Source of the DNA: Dolosicoccus paucivorans
Lineage (GTDB): Bacteria > Bacillota > Bacilli > Lactobacillales > Aerococcaceae
DNA: 43,385 nt
Assembly: GCF_900100125.1 (NCBI RefSeq)
Contig: NZ_FNEL01000007.1
Span: 1 to 43,385, forward strand
Reading direction: 5' to 3'
The notes under the pieces were generated by a model. It had not been told where the DNA came from. It ran no database searches and saw only the letters and a program-made list of their open reading frames with translations. This document shows, in pieces, positions 35,730-43,385 of the stretch. Numbering within the stretch: position 1 is the stretch's first letter; each line of letters opens with the position of its first letter. Made by a program: the position numbers and the translations under genes.

Positions 35730-37088
35730 ATGACTAAATATTTTGGTACAGATGGTGTACGTGGCGTGGCAAACGTAGAGTTAACGCCGGAGTTAGCCTT
35801 TAAATTAGGACGTTTTGGAGGATATGTGTTGCAACAACACTCTCCCGATATTGAACATCCTCGTGTCATTGTCGGCCGCGATACACGCATTTCCGGTCAA
35901 TTACTTGAAACCTCTTTAATTTCCGGACTGTTATCTGTTGGTATTGAAGTAATGCAAGTAGGCATTATCCCGACACCAGGGATTGCTTATTTAACTCGCA
36001 CCCAAGGAGCAGCGGCGGGAGTTATGATCAGTGCTTCTCATAACCCAGCTTTAGATAACGGTATTAAGTTTTTTGGAGCCGATGGGTTTAAATTATCCGA
36101 CGATCAAGAAGCAGAAATCGAAGCCCTCCTTAATAGCGACACCGATGATTTGCCTCGACCAAGTACTGACGGCTTAGGAACGGTGGATGATTTCCCGGAA
36201 GGAAGCATTAAATACTTACAGTTTTTACAATCAACCATTGCAGAAGATTTAACGGATTTAAGAGTCTGTTTAGACGGGGCTAACGGAGCGACATCGCCTT
36301 TAATTAGTCAACTATTTGCAGATTTAGATACGGATTTTTATACAATGGGTGACCGTCCAAACGGATTAAATATTAATGATGGGGTTGGTTCAACTCACCC
36401 GGAAGCATTACAAGAATTTGTTAAAGAACAAGAAGCAGCTTTAGGATTAGCCTTTGACGGCGACGGTGACCGTGTTATTGCGGTAGACGAAAAGGGTAAC
36501 TTAGTCGATGGAGATCATATTTTATATATTTGCGGTAAATATTTAAAAGACCGCGGTATGTTAAAAGACGACACCATCGTCGCTACAGTGATGAGTAACT
36601 TAGGCTTCCATAAAGTTTTAGAAAAAGAAGGTATGACGGCGATTACAGCGGACGTAGGAGACCGTTATGTCGTGGAACAGATGCGCCAAGGAAACTATGT
36701 TTTAGGTGGCGAGCAGTCCGGACATATTGTCTTTTTAAATCATAATACAACTGGAGACGGCTTATTAACCGGACTTCAATTGATGGCTGTTATGAAAGCT
36801 ACAGGTAAACCATTATCGGAGTTAGCCGCTGAAATTGAAGAATATCCACAAGAACTGGTTAACGTTCGCGTTCGTGACAAGTATACTGTCATGGATGAAC
36901 CGGAAGTTCAAGCGGTTATTCGTGAAGTAGAAGAAGAAATGAATGGCGAAGGACGTATTTTAGTTCGACCAAGTGGAACAGAGCCTTTATTACGTGTTAT
37001 GGCTGAAGCATCCACTCCGGACCGAGTGATTAATTACGTCAACAAAATTGCTGATGTCATTCGTGATGTCCGTGGTATTGAAGACTAA
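35730..37088 (+). CDS. glmM: Phosphoglucosamine mutase
   Basis: Interconverts glucosamine 6-phosphate and glucosamine 1-phosphate for UDP-GlcNAc and peptidoglycan. The phosphoserine loop is ISASHNP (Ser103), the metal loop AFDGDGDR, the sugar loop GGEQSGHI and the phosphate-binding loop [11 protein letters not shown]. Length 452 is standard. It starts 27 nt after cdaR. GlmM is known to bind and inhibit CdaA in several Firmicutes, so it is both enzyme and regulator in this operon. It takes GlcN6P, the same pool NagB (40.4-41.1 kb) consumes. Confidence 0.97.
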   Translation: MTKYFGTDGVRGVANVELTPELAFKLGRFGGYVLQQHSPDIEHPRVIVGRDTRISGQLLETSLISGLLSVGIEVMQVGIIPTPGIAYLTRTQGAAAGVMISASHNPALDNGIKFFGADGFKLSDDQEAEIEALLNSDTDDLPRPSTDGLGTVDDFPEGSIKYLQFLQSTIAEDLTDLRVCLDGANGATSPLISQLFADLDTDFYTMGDRPNGLNINDGVGSTHPEALQEFVKEQEAALGLAFDGDGDRVIAVDEKGNLVDGDHILYICGKYLKDRGMLKDDTIVATVMSNLGFHKVLEKEGMTAITADVGDRYVVEQMRQGNYVLGGEQSGHIVFLNHNTTGDGLLTGLQLMAVMKATGKPLSELAAEIEEYPQELVNVRVRDKYTVMDEPEVQAVIREVEEEMNGEGRILVRPSGTEPLLRVMAEASTPDRVINYVNKIADVIRDVRGIED

Positions 37089-37936
37089 TGAAGAGTTTAA
37101 GTAAGAAACAACAAACGCTTTTGTGGCTCGAAAGGGCTCCAAAAGCGTTATTTCAATGCATTCATTGCCAAAGGGAACTTCATGTTACCCAAGACGGTAG
37201 TTTAAAGTGCCAAAATAATCATACCTTTAATTTAGCGAAACAAGGTTATTACTTTTTAAGTAAAGTCAGTGGAGATGATAGTTACGATGCTGAACTCTTT
37301 AAAGCTCGTCGCCGGATTATTACGAAAAGTGGCTTTTACACTCCTCTTCATCAAGCACTCCAGCCTCTTTTAAAGTCGGCTCGAGTCATTTTTGATGCTG
37401 GTAGTGGCGAAGGCAGTCACTTAGCTTGTCTTTTAGTAGAAGATCAATATGGTTTAGCCTTTGATTTGTCTAAAAGTGGCGTTCAACTAGCAACAGACTA
37501 CAACTTAAAGCAATTTAACGCGGTAGCGGATTTAACCCATTTACCTTTACAAGACCAATCTGTGGACGTTATTTTGTCGATTTTGTCTCCGTCTAATTAC
37601 GACGAGTTTAAGCGAGTCGGTAAACGCCTCATTAAAGTGGTTCCTAATGAAGGTTACTTACAAGAAATAAGGCAGATTATGTACCAAAAAGGATGGTTAA
37701 AAACCAACCGCTATTCCAATGAAGATGTGTTAAAAGTATTTAAAGAACATATATCCCAGTATGACACATTAACGGTGAAAAAAACGGTGTCGTTGACGCC
37801 GGATCAATTAAAGGACTTAGTGCAAATGACGCCGTTAACTTGGCAGTTGACGACAGAACAACGCCATGAATTAATAGATGAATTACTGAAAGCATCGGTC
37901 ATGACGTTAGATGTGACCATTTTAATAACAACATAA
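37088..37936 (+). CDS. rlmA: 23S rRNA (guanine-N1)-methyltransferase RlmA type
   Basis: SAM-dependent methyltransferase for G745/G748 of 23S rRNA. The N-terminal zinc finger has CIHC at the start and CQNNH later, followed by FNLAKQGYYFL, typical of RlmA/TlrB. The SAM motif is IFDAGSGEGSHL, and SPSNYDEFKRVGKRLIKVVPN is the family's catalytic-domain signature. Its ATG overlaps the glmM stop by one base. Whether it modifies G745 or G748 cannot be told from the sequence; Gram-positives usually use G748. Confidence 0.9.
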   Translation: MKSLSKKQQTLLWLERAPKALFQCIHCQRELHVTQDGSLKCQNNHTFNLAKQGYYFLSKVSGDDSYDAELFKARRRIITKSGFYTPLHQALQPLLKSARVIFDAGSGEGSHLACLLVEDQYGLAFDLSKSGVQLATDYNLKQFNAVADLTHLPLQDQSVDVILSILSPSNYDEFKRVGKRLIKVVPNEGYLQEIRQIMYQKGWLKTNRYSNEDVLKVFKEHISQYDTLTVKKTVSLTPDQLKDLVQMTPLTWQLTTEQRHELIDELLKASVMTLDVTILITT

Positions 37937-37937
37937 T

Positions 37938-37974
37938 AAAAAGCAGGAAACTTTCGAGTGTTTCCTGCTTTTTT
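37938..37974. terminator. Bidirectional terminator between rlmA and lctO
   Basis: Stem AAAAAGCAGGAAAC/GTTTCCTGCTTTTTT with an 8-nt loop lies between convergent genes; A- and T-tracts on either side allow action in both directions. Confidence 0.9.
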
Positions 37975-37980
37975 AGTGAA

Positions 37981-39084
37981 TTAATCTAAGTCAACGAGAC
38001 GTGCTTTTTTCACTTCTTCAATATTTTGTGTTCCTGCTAATTGCATGACGCGTTTTAAATCTTTTTCGAAGTATTCAAACACGGAACGAACGCCTTTCCA
38101 ACCACCTAAGGCTAAGCCGTATAATACCGGACGACCTAAGGCAACGATATCGGCACCACTTGCGAGAGCTTTAAAGATATGCTCACCACGACGAACTCCA
38201 CTGTCAAAGACAATTGGCACTTTTCCTGCGACAGCTGTTGATACTTCTTCTAACATTTCAAAAGAACTTGGTGCGCCGTCTAATTGACGTCCACCGTGGT
38301 TAGAAACCCAAATACCATCAGCGCCAGCACCGATAGCTGCCAGGGCGTCTTCTGCACATTGGACTCCTTTAACAAAGACTGGTAAATCCGTATGATCTTT
38401 AATGAATTTAATGTCTTCTAAGTTAATTTTTTGTTTTGATTGAGCATAAACGTTATTTAAAGACATGTTTAAACCAGCGTTTTCCATATAGTTTGAAACT
38501 AACGGCATACCGAATGGGTAGATGAATTTGTTTTTGTCATCGCGATCACGGTTACCTGAAATGGTTGCGTCAGCGGTTAAAATAATGGCTGAAGCGCCTG
38601 TGTTTTTCGCTTCGTCTAAAATTTCACGGTTTAATTGGTCATTTTTACTCATGTAAATTTGGAACCAACGTGGGTTATCTTGTAGCCCTTCGTCAATTTC
38701 TTCAAAGGTTGCACCAGAGTATGCAGAAATAGACATTAACGATCCACCGAACTCGCGAATACCACGCGCTGTTCCAGCTTCTTTTGACTCGTGAGCTAAT
38801 CCGTGAGCTGCGATAGGAGCCATAATGAATGGAACTTTTAATTCGTGTTCAAAGATTTTAGTGTCTGTTTCTGGAAACTCTACGTCAGCTACTACGCGAG
38901 GGATAATCCCTTTTTTGTTCCATGCTGAAATGTTACGTTCTAACGTAAACTCGTCTCCCGATCCTCCAGTAATATAATGATATCCACCGTGAGGGACGAT
39001 CGCTTCAGCTTCAATCGCTAAATCGTACGTGTTAACAATTTCTAAGTCCTTAACCTCTGTTGGGGCGTTGTAATTCGTTGACAT
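37981..39084 (-). CDS. lctO: L-lactate oxidase, FMN-dependent
   Basis: Oxidises L-lactate with O2 to pyruvate and H2O2. The alpha-hydroxy-acid oxidase family is clear from GSGDE near residue 41, [12 protein letters not shown], the catalytic His263 and Arg266 in SNHGGRQ, and [19 protein letters not shown] for FMN phosphate binding. Tyr37 sits where the known lactate oxidase has its substrate Tyr. Similarity in wording to the Aerococcus viridans enzyme is high along the whole length; 367 residues is normal. It is the last gene of lrgA-lrgB-lctO, 27 nt after lrgB. Confidence 0.92.
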   Translation of the reverse strand: MSTNYNAPTEVKDLEIVNTYDLAIEAEAIVPHGGYHYITGGSGDEFTLERNISAWNKKGIIPRVVADVEFPETDTKIFEHELKVPFIMAPIAAHGLAHESKEAGTARGIREFGGSLMSISAYSGATFEEIDEGLQDNPRWFQIYMSKNDQLNREILDEAKNTGASAIILTADATISGNRDRDDKNKFIYPFGMPLVSNYMENAGLNMSLNNVYAQSKQKINLEDIKFIKDHTDLPVFVKGVQCAEDALAAIGAGADGIWVSNHGGRQLDGAPSSFEMLEEVSTAVAGKVPIVFDSGVRRGEHIFKALASGADIVALGRPVLYGLALGGWKGVRSVFEYFEKDLKRVMQLAGTQNIEEVKKARLVDLD

Positions 39085-39111
39085 ATGATCAATCCTTTCT
39101 AAATTAAAACA

Positions 39112-39828
39112 TTACATTAAAAACTGCACTAAAAACGGGACAGCAGGTGCTAAAAGAACCACTGCTAGACCTGTAACAATGATGGATAAACCAGCCATTG
39201 AGCCTTGAATTTCTCCCATTTGAATTGCTTTAGAAGTTCCTACCGCGTGAGCAGAGGTTCCTAAGGCAATCCCTTGAGCGACGGGGTCGGTAATTTTGAA
39301 AGCTTTAAGGATGGTGTCACCAATGGTTGCGCCGATCACGCCGGTAAAGACAACGATCGCGACAGTTAACGGAACAATACCACCCGTTGACTCAGCAACA
39401 CCAATCGCAATGGCGGTTGTGATGGATTTAGGATAGAGTGTCGCAAACATTTCTGGGGTCCAATTAAAGAGTAAAGCAAAACCAAAGACCATTAAGGTGT
39501 GGAATAAAACGCCGACAATAATTCCTGTTAAAATGGCTGGGTAATAACTCTTTAAATAAACAAAGTTCTTCTCCAACTTAATTCCTAAAGCAACTGTTGC
39601 CGGGGTGACAAAAAGTCCAATATATTGACCTCCAGACTGATATTGCTCATAAGGTACATCTAGCACTAAAAGTAAGATAATAATTAAAATGGCTGAGATG
39701 AGTAGGGGGTTGAAAAAGGATCGCACAATTTCAATCGGAATACGGGATTGAAGTTGTACCACAAGTAAAAAGGTGGCGAGAGTTAAAACAATCCAAAAGA
39801 ATGGACTTAAAAGCAATGCATTAATCAT
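39112..39828 (-). CDS. lrgB: LrgB-family membrane protein (pyruvate transporter subunit)
   Basis: Integral membrane protein of 238 residues with about six to seven hydrophobic helices. The family signature runs through LYPKSITTAIAIGVAESTGGI and GTSAHAVGTSKAIQMGEIQGSMAGL. LrgAB was first described as antiholin-like, but in Bacillus subtilis (PftAB) and Streptococcus mutans it moves pyruvate. Its ATG overlaps the lrgA end by 8 nt. Clustering with a pyruvate-producing oxidase favours the transport role here. Confidence 0.92.
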   Translation of the reverse strand: MINALLLSPFFWIVLTLATFLLVVQLQSRIPIEIVRSFFNPLLISAILIIILLLVLDVPYEQYQSGGQYIGLFVTPATVALGIKLEKNFVYLKSYYPAILTGIIVGVLFHTLMVFGFALLFNWTPEMFATLYPKSITTAIAIGVAESTGGIVPLTVAIVVFTGVIGATIGDTILKAFKITDPVAQGIALGTSAHAVGTSKAIQMGEIQGSMAGLSIIVTGLAVVLLAPAVPFLVQFLM

Positions 39829-40186
39829 GTTGATCCTCCTTATCTTTAGTTAGGGCTTGGACAATGACGCCAGAGACACCCATTAATAAAGCAATCGTTA
39901 CGATCATGGCGATTAATAATTGCCACCACACATCACCTAAAATGTGGAACGTTGTAATTAATCCCACGCCAGCTGGAATAAAGAACACTAACATATTATC
40001 AGTTAGCCATGACCCTACTTCTTCCACTTGTTCCATTTTGATAAAATTAAAATGGAGCGCCAGGAACAATAGAATCATTCCAATTACGGAACCTGGAATT
40101 AATACAATTGGTGCGATAATCAAAGAAACGACCTCACCGAGTAACACGAACAACAATATCCAAAATAATTGTGTAATGAGCTTCAT
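39821..40186 (-). CDS. lrgA: LrgA-family membrane protein
   Basis: Partner of LrgB: 121 residues with four hydrophobic helices, IPGSVIGMILLFLALHF and WLTDNMLVFFIPAGVGL, matching the CidA/LrgA family. The open frame extends to 40222, but the ATG at 40186 has GGAGGT just upstream and begins at the first membrane helix; the longer start would place the cre-like site inside the coding region. First gene of the lrgA-lrgB-lctO operon. Confidence 0.92.
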   Translation of the reverse strand: MKLITQLFWILLFVLLGEVVSLIIAPIVLIPGSVIGMILLFLALHFNFIKMEQVEEVGSWLTDNMLVFFIPAGVGLITTFHILGDVWWQLLIAMIVTIALLMGVSGVIVQALTKDKEDQHD

Positions 40187-40207
40187 TACGCTACCTCCAT
40201 TGGTTTT

Positions 40208-40243
40208 AGAAAACGCTTTCACTTATTTCATAAACTTATAATA
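40208..40243 (-). promoter_or_regulatory. lrgA promoter region with cre-like site
   Basis: A good cre-like sequence, AGAAAACGCTTTCA on the plus strand, lies at 40208-40221, upstream of the lrgA ribosome binding site. A minus-strand TATTAT at 40243-40238 is a possible -10; the site would then sit just downstream of the transcription start, where CcpA can block elongation. The -35 is not clear. Confidence 0.6.
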
Positions 40244-40318
40244 TCATATTATTTTTAAAAATCTACAAAAATTGTCATATAAGAATCGTTATTAGAAAGG
40301 ATTGATTCAAAAGAGAAA

Positions 40319-40345
40319 GACAGATTCCCATGAATCTGCCTTTTG
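40319..40345 (-). terminator. Terminator after nagB
   Basis: On the minus strand a short stem formed by CAGATTC and GAATCTG is followed by a T-rich TCTTTCTCTTTT region, just after the nagB stop. Confidence 0.6.
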
Positions 40346-40350
40346 AGTGA

Positions 40351-41058
40351 TTATTTACTTAATTTACTTGCTGCAGCTTGATCTAATAAAATAGTGACGT
40401 TTGGGTGGTTTTGTAAAATACTTGCTGGGACTTCGTTAGTCACAGGACCTTCGATCATTGCTTTGACTGCATCAGCTTTTCCTTCGCCAAAAGCCATTAA
40501 AACAATTTCTTTAGCATCCATAATGGAAGCAATACCCATACTAAAGGCTTGAGTAGGTACATCCTCAACAGAGTCAAAGAAACGTTTATTAGCATTAATC
40601 GTTTCGTCAGTTAAATCCGCTAAGACTGTGCGTTGTTCAAAGTCTGTTCCCGGTTCGTTAAAGCCGATATGTCCGTTAGAACCCAGACCTAACAATTGTA
40701 GATCAACTGGATGATCCGCTAAAATTTGGTTATAGGCTTTAATTTCGCCTTCAACGTCTTCATTCGTTCCATCTGGCAAGAAAGTTTCTTTAAAAGGTTT
40801 ATGATTGAAAATTTTTTCTTGCATATAGTAACGATAACTTTGTGGGTGATCACCCGCTAAGCCGTAATACTCATCTAAGTTAACGGACGTTGCGTTAGAA
40901 AAGTCTAAGTCTGAAGCGACTAATTTTTCATAAAGAGGCTCGGGAGTTGATCCTGTTGCCAAACCAAAGACGCTCGCGCCATTTTCAAGGGCTTCTTTGA
41001 AGATCTCAAAGGCTTTTTGTGAGGCTTGGTCGGCCGTGTCAAACGTCAATACTTTCAT
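40351..41058 (-). CDS. nagB: Glucosamine-6-phosphate deaminase
   Basis: Converts glucosamine 6-phosphate to fructose 6-phosphate and ammonia. Key motifs: [16 protein letters not shown] near the N terminus, VNLDEYYGL with the catalytic Asp/Glu, and [14 protein letters not shown] with the catalytic histidine. ATG 41058 is chosen over 41073 because AAGGTGATAAA precedes it and the family starts MKVL; this gives 235 residues, the short Gram-positive form lacking the E. coli allosteric tail. Divergent from nagA, with a shared control region of about 140 bp. Confidence 0.94.
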   Translation of the reverse strand: MKVLTFDTADQASQKAFEIFKEALENGASVFGLATGSTPEPLYEKLVASDLDFSNATSVNLDEYYGLAGDHPQSYRYYMQEKIFNHKPFKETFLPDGTNEDVEGEIKAYNQILADHPVDLQLLGLGSNGHIGFNEPGTDFEQRTVLADLTDETINANKRFFDSVEDVPTQAFSMGIASIMDAKEIVLMAFGEGKADAVKAMIEGPVTNEVPASILQNHPNVTILLDQAAASKLSK

Positions 41059-41110
41059 TTTATCACCTTCCATATAATTATAGGTTAGTTATATTTTATC
41101 ACACCTTTTT

Positions 41111-41124
41111 GTGAAGCGCTTGTC
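41111..41124. promoter_or_regulatory. Possible operator or cre-like palindrome between nagB and nagA
   Basis: GTGAAGCGCTTGTC is a partial palindrome centred on GCGC in the divergent region. It resembles a degenerate cre or a GntR-type operator. Which protein binds is not determinable. Confidence 0.35.
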
Positions 41125-41196
41125 ATAAGTGAAAAAAATACTTATTCTTTTCAAAAAATGATACACTAGAAGTACCAAAAGAAAGGAGATGCGACG

Positions 41197-42345
41197 ATGG
41201 CTCAATACCTTCAAGCTAAGTATGTTGTATTGCCCGACGCAGTGCTAGAAGATGGCTGTTTAGTTGTCGAAGATGGAAAGATTGCCCAAATACTCACAAA
41301 AGTGCCCGACGGAGTCCCAGTGACTGAGTATTCTAACGGTATTATCGCCCCGGGATTGGTGGATGTTCACATTCACGGATATAAAGGTCACGATGTGATG
41401 GATTTAAATGCTGATGGTGTAGAGGAAATGGCGGCTCATTTACCTGAAACCGGCGTTACTTCTTGGTTACCAACGACTCTAACGGCAGGGACAGAGTCTT
41501 TAAATGAAGCGGTTCAAGCGGTTAAAGAAGCGGTGGATGCTCCCGGAGCTAAAATTCAAGGTATCTTTTTAGAAGGACCTTATTTTACAACGCCTTATAA
41601 AGGAGCGCAAAATCCTTCTTATATGTCGGACCCTAACATTGATCAGTTGCGCAAGTGGCAGGAGTTAAGTGGCGGTATCGTCAAAAAGATTGCGATCGCT
41701 CCGGAACGAGAAGGAGTCGAACCCTTTACGAAAGAAGCCACTGAAATGGGTGTTCACGTTAGTCTTGCCCACAGTGATGCGACTTATGAAGAAGCAAAGA
41801 AAGCTGTCGAAGCCGGTGCGGATACCTTTATCCACACCTTTAACGGTATGCGCGGGCTCCATCACCGTGAACCGGGGATGGTAGGCGCTGCGATGAGCCT
41901 AGACGAAGCTTACGCAGAAGTCATTGCTGACGGCCACCACGTTCATCCGGTTTGTATTGATCTATTAATGAGATTAAAAGGGGAAGACCGTTTAGTCCTC
42001 ATTACAGATTGTATGCGTGCAGGAGGACTGGGGGAAGGAACTTCTTCCTTAGGTGAGTTTGAAGTCATCGTTAAAGATGGAACGGCACGCTTGAAAGATT
42101 CAGGTAATTTAGCCGGTTCTATTTTAACGTTAGATCAAGCGGTTCGGAATGTAGCTCAGTGGGGCATTGCGACACCTTTTGAAGCGCTACGGATGGCTAG
42201 CCAAACACCAGCTGAATCCGTTGGCATTGATGATGTGTGCGGTTCGATTCAACTCGGGCGAGCAGCCGACTTAGCAGTATTTGATGCAAATACTTTAGAT
42301 CTTTTAGCAACTTATATCGATGGAAACACTGTATTTACAAAATAA
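41197..42345 (+). CDS. nagA: N-acetylglucosamine-6-phosphate deacetylase
   Basis: Removes acetate from GlcNAc-6-P to give GlcN6P, the NagB substrate. Amidohydrolase landmarks: VDVHIHGYKGHDVMD near the N terminus, FLEGPYF with the metal Glu, VSLAHSDA with a metal His, HTFNGMRGLHHREPGMVG for substrate binding, and VLITDCMRAGG with the catalytic Asp. Length 382 is normal. Start ATG follows AAAGGAGATG. The PurC-like gene starts 17 nt downstream and is probably co-transcribed. Confidence 0.95.
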   Translation: MAQYLQAKYVVLPDAVLEDGCLVVEDGKIAQILTKVPDGVPVTEYSNGIIAPGLVDVHIHGYKGHDVMDLNADGVEEMAAHLPETGVTSWLPTTLTAGTESLNEAVQAVKEAVDAPGAKIQGIFLEGPYFTTPYKGAQNPSYMSDPNIDQLRKWQELSGGIVKKIAIAPEREGVEPFTKEATEMGVHVSLAHSDATYEEAKKAVEAGADTFIHTFNGMRGLHHREPGMVGAAMSLDEAYAEVIADGHHVHPVCIDLLMRLKGEDRLVLITDCMRAGGLGEGTSSLGEFEVIVKDGTARLKDSGNLAGSILTLDQAVRNVAQWGIATPFEALRMASQTPAESVGIDDVCGSIQLGRAADLAVFDANTLDLLATYIDGNTVFTK

Positions 42346-42362
42346 TATTTAGAGGTGGAAAG

Positions 42363-43046
42363 ATGGAAAAAGTATATTCTGGTCGTATTAAAGATATTTT
42401 AAAAGATAAAGAAGGTAACGTATTTTTATACTTTAAAGATCAAGTTGCTGATGAGCAAGGAATGAGCGAAGTGGACACTGTCGCTGAAGTGGTTGACTGG
42501 GAAGGAGCCGGCGAGTCGCGTTTAAAAAGTTCGATTTACTTTTTCAACTTATTAGATAAAATTGGCGTTCCTCATCACTTTATTGAAGCGGATTTAGATG
42601 AGCGTTTAATGAAGGTGAAGCCAGCCACTGTTTTTGGTCACGGGACCGAAGTCTTTGCTCGTCATCGTGCCATGGGAACGTTTTATCGCCGTTTTGATAA
42701 GTATTTACGCCGTGGTGAAGAGTTAAAACAATGTGCGGTAGAAGTTAAAGTAAAAGACCCTTACCGTGAAAAAGCGATTATCGCTCTGGGTGTCGCGGAA
42801 GCTTTAGGTATTTTCACGAAAGAAGAGTACAACGCCATTGAAGAGATTGCTTTAAAAGTCGCTCAAGCCGTTAAAGAAGATTTAGCTCAGTACGATTTAG
42901 AGCTCTATGATATTAAATTAGAAATGGGACGGCTAGAAGACGGAACTGTTGCGGTGATTGATGAGATTGCTGGAGAAGATATGCGTGTGTTTAAAGGACC
43001 ACAATTTGTCCCAGCGGATCAATTAGTTAAACATTTAGGCTTATAA
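42363..43046 (+). CDS. Divergent SAICAR-synthetase-fold (PurC-like) protein
   Basis: The 227-residue protein follows the PurC plan: ATP-lobe start MEKVYSGRIKDILKD, VFLYFKDQVA, LKSSIYFFNLLDKIGVPHHFIE, the LMKVKPATVFGHGTEVFARHRAMG strand-helix, and late LELYDIKLEMG plus VAVIDEIAGEDMRVF carrying the expected acidic residues. The classic PurC segment around NGEKKAEI is absent, replaced by SEVDTVAEVVDW. No other pur gene is nearby; it follows nagA after 17 nt behind GAGGTGG. It may be a true SAICAR synthetase or a paralogue acting on another carboxylate. Fold assignment is fairly sure, reaction is not. Confidence 0.75.
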   Translation: MEKVYSGRIKDILKDKEGNVFLYFKDQVADEQGMSEVDTVAEVVDWEGAGESRLKSSIYFFNLLDKIGVPHHFIEADLDERLMKVKPATVFGHGTEVFARHRAMGTFYRRFDKYLRRGEELKQCAVEVKVKDPYREKAIIALGVAEALGIFTKEEYNAIEEIALKVAQAVKEDLAQYDLELYDIKLEMGRLEDGTVAVIDEIAGEDMRVFKGPQFVPADQLVKHLGL

Positions 43047-43086
43047 GTCAACATAAAAAATCCACTCCTTTTTAAAAAGAATATAG

Positions 43087-43150
43087 TGACCCCAAAAAGT
43101 TAGACTAGATTTTATGAAGAGTTACCCCAATAATGGGTAGCTCTTTTTTG
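43087..43150 (+). mobile_element. IS3-family-like terminal sequence with adjacent terminator hairpin
   Basis: TGACCCCAAAAAGTTAGAC at 43087-43105 matches the terminal inverted repeats of many IS3-family (IS150-group) elements. A strong hairpin (43117-43127 with 43135-43145, then T4) follows, as often found just inside IS ends to stop outside transcription. No transposase start is visible on the plus strand in the next 235 bases, so this may be a remnant or an internally changed end. Nothing is recognised in 43047-43086. Confidence 0.5.
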
Positions 43151-43234
43151 TGTTTCTGAAAGATTCAATAAAGATATAAAACTTAAGTTGCTTCAAGGTG
43201 ACCAATTTCGCAAAAACAGAGGAGCTGCTAATTG

Positions 43235-43335
43235 ACCTAACCAAAACATCTCATCAGACATCCAGGCTTGTCAAGAGAAAGAGCGAAGCGGCTCTTGATA
43301 AGTCTGGATGGTTTGTGAAACCATTGAGGTTAGGT
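43235..43335. repeat. Large imperfect palindrome near the right edge
   Basis: Arms 43259-43277 and 43292-43310 pair over 19 positions with two mismatches, and outer arms ACCTAACC (43235-43242) and GGTTAGGT (43328-43335) pair perfectly. The loop contains a nested AAGAGC/GCTCTT. No family was recognised. It could be part of the neighbouring IS-like remnant or a structured RNA. A short frame passes through it on the plus strand but does not look like a gene. Confidence 0.6.
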
Positions 43336-43385
43336 GATTTACGACATGTTTAGGCACTTAAAAGTAATTGTTGTTGTCTGTATTC

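Noticed and set aside
43199-43350. Short plus-strand frame through the right-edge palindrome
   Set aside because: It lacks a good start and ribosome binding site and simply follows the inverted-repeat arms.

Overview
The window looks like a chromosome segment from a low-GC Gram-positive of the order Lactobacillales. Evidence is the strong AGGAGG-type ribosome binding sites, PTS sugar operons with LicT-type antitermination, cre-like sites, a GlpF-GlpK-GlpO glycerol cluster, an FMN lactate oxidase and the cdaA-cdaR-glmM operon. The protein mix (LctO, GlpO, D-LDH) would suit Aerococcaceae or Carnobacteriaceae; that placement is an inference. No rRNA or tRNA gene was seen.

Layout. (1) 1-7646: the trailer end of a CRISPR array followed by a complete type III-A operon, cas1-cas2-cas6-cas10-csm2-csm3-csm4-csm5. 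The Cas10 HD motif is degenerate while its GGDD cyclase motif is intact, and no CARF effector (Csm6) is visible. The spot after csm5 holds what looks like a decayed Rpn-family nuclease fragment. (2) 8105-11948: sucrose operon with a LacI-type repressor, PTS EIIBC and sucrose-6-phosphate hydrolase, with a perfect palindromic operator at the promoter; then a convergent ribokinase. (3) 13019-17415: beta-glucoside operon controlled by a cre-like site and a LicT-type RAT/terminator. The antiterminator is fused in frame to EIIBC, EIIA is split off by a frame change, and a 6-phospho-beta-glucosidase follows. (4) 17543-23009: an unknown barrel-like protein, CutC, a HAD phosphatase, 6-phosphogluconate dehydrogenase, a nucleoside hydrolase and a frameshifted YczE-like membrane protein. 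(5) 23176-29856: glycerol cluster glpF-glpK-glpO with a cre-like site, an amidase and a D-lactate dehydrogenase.

(6) 29906-33258 is a small accessory zone around pepQ. It holds a RelB-like antitoxin with a broken RelE toxin, a RhuM-family gene broken in an A-run, and an XRE/S24 repressor whose catalytic serine is replaced by alanine. (7) 33456-37936: yidD, then cdaA-cdaR-glmM-rlmA, joining c-di-AMP synthesis and cell-wall precursor supply. (8) 37981-40221, minus strand: lrgA-lrgB-lctO behind a cre-like site, suggesting coupled lactate oxidation and pyruvate transport. (9) 40351-43046: nagB divergent from nagA, followed by a divergent PurC-like gene. (10) 43047-43385: an IS3-like terminal sequence and a large imperfect palindrome.

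Most of the window is carbon catabolism feeding glycolysis or the pentose phosphate pathway, with two H2O2-forming oxidases (GlpO, LctO). The most notable points are the HD-defective, cyclase-competent type III-A system with no local effector, the LicT-BglP fusion, the lrgAB-lctO operon and the orphan PurC homologue. Several genes are broken by single-base changes, two of them in homopolymers, so sequence error has to be considered beside real decay.
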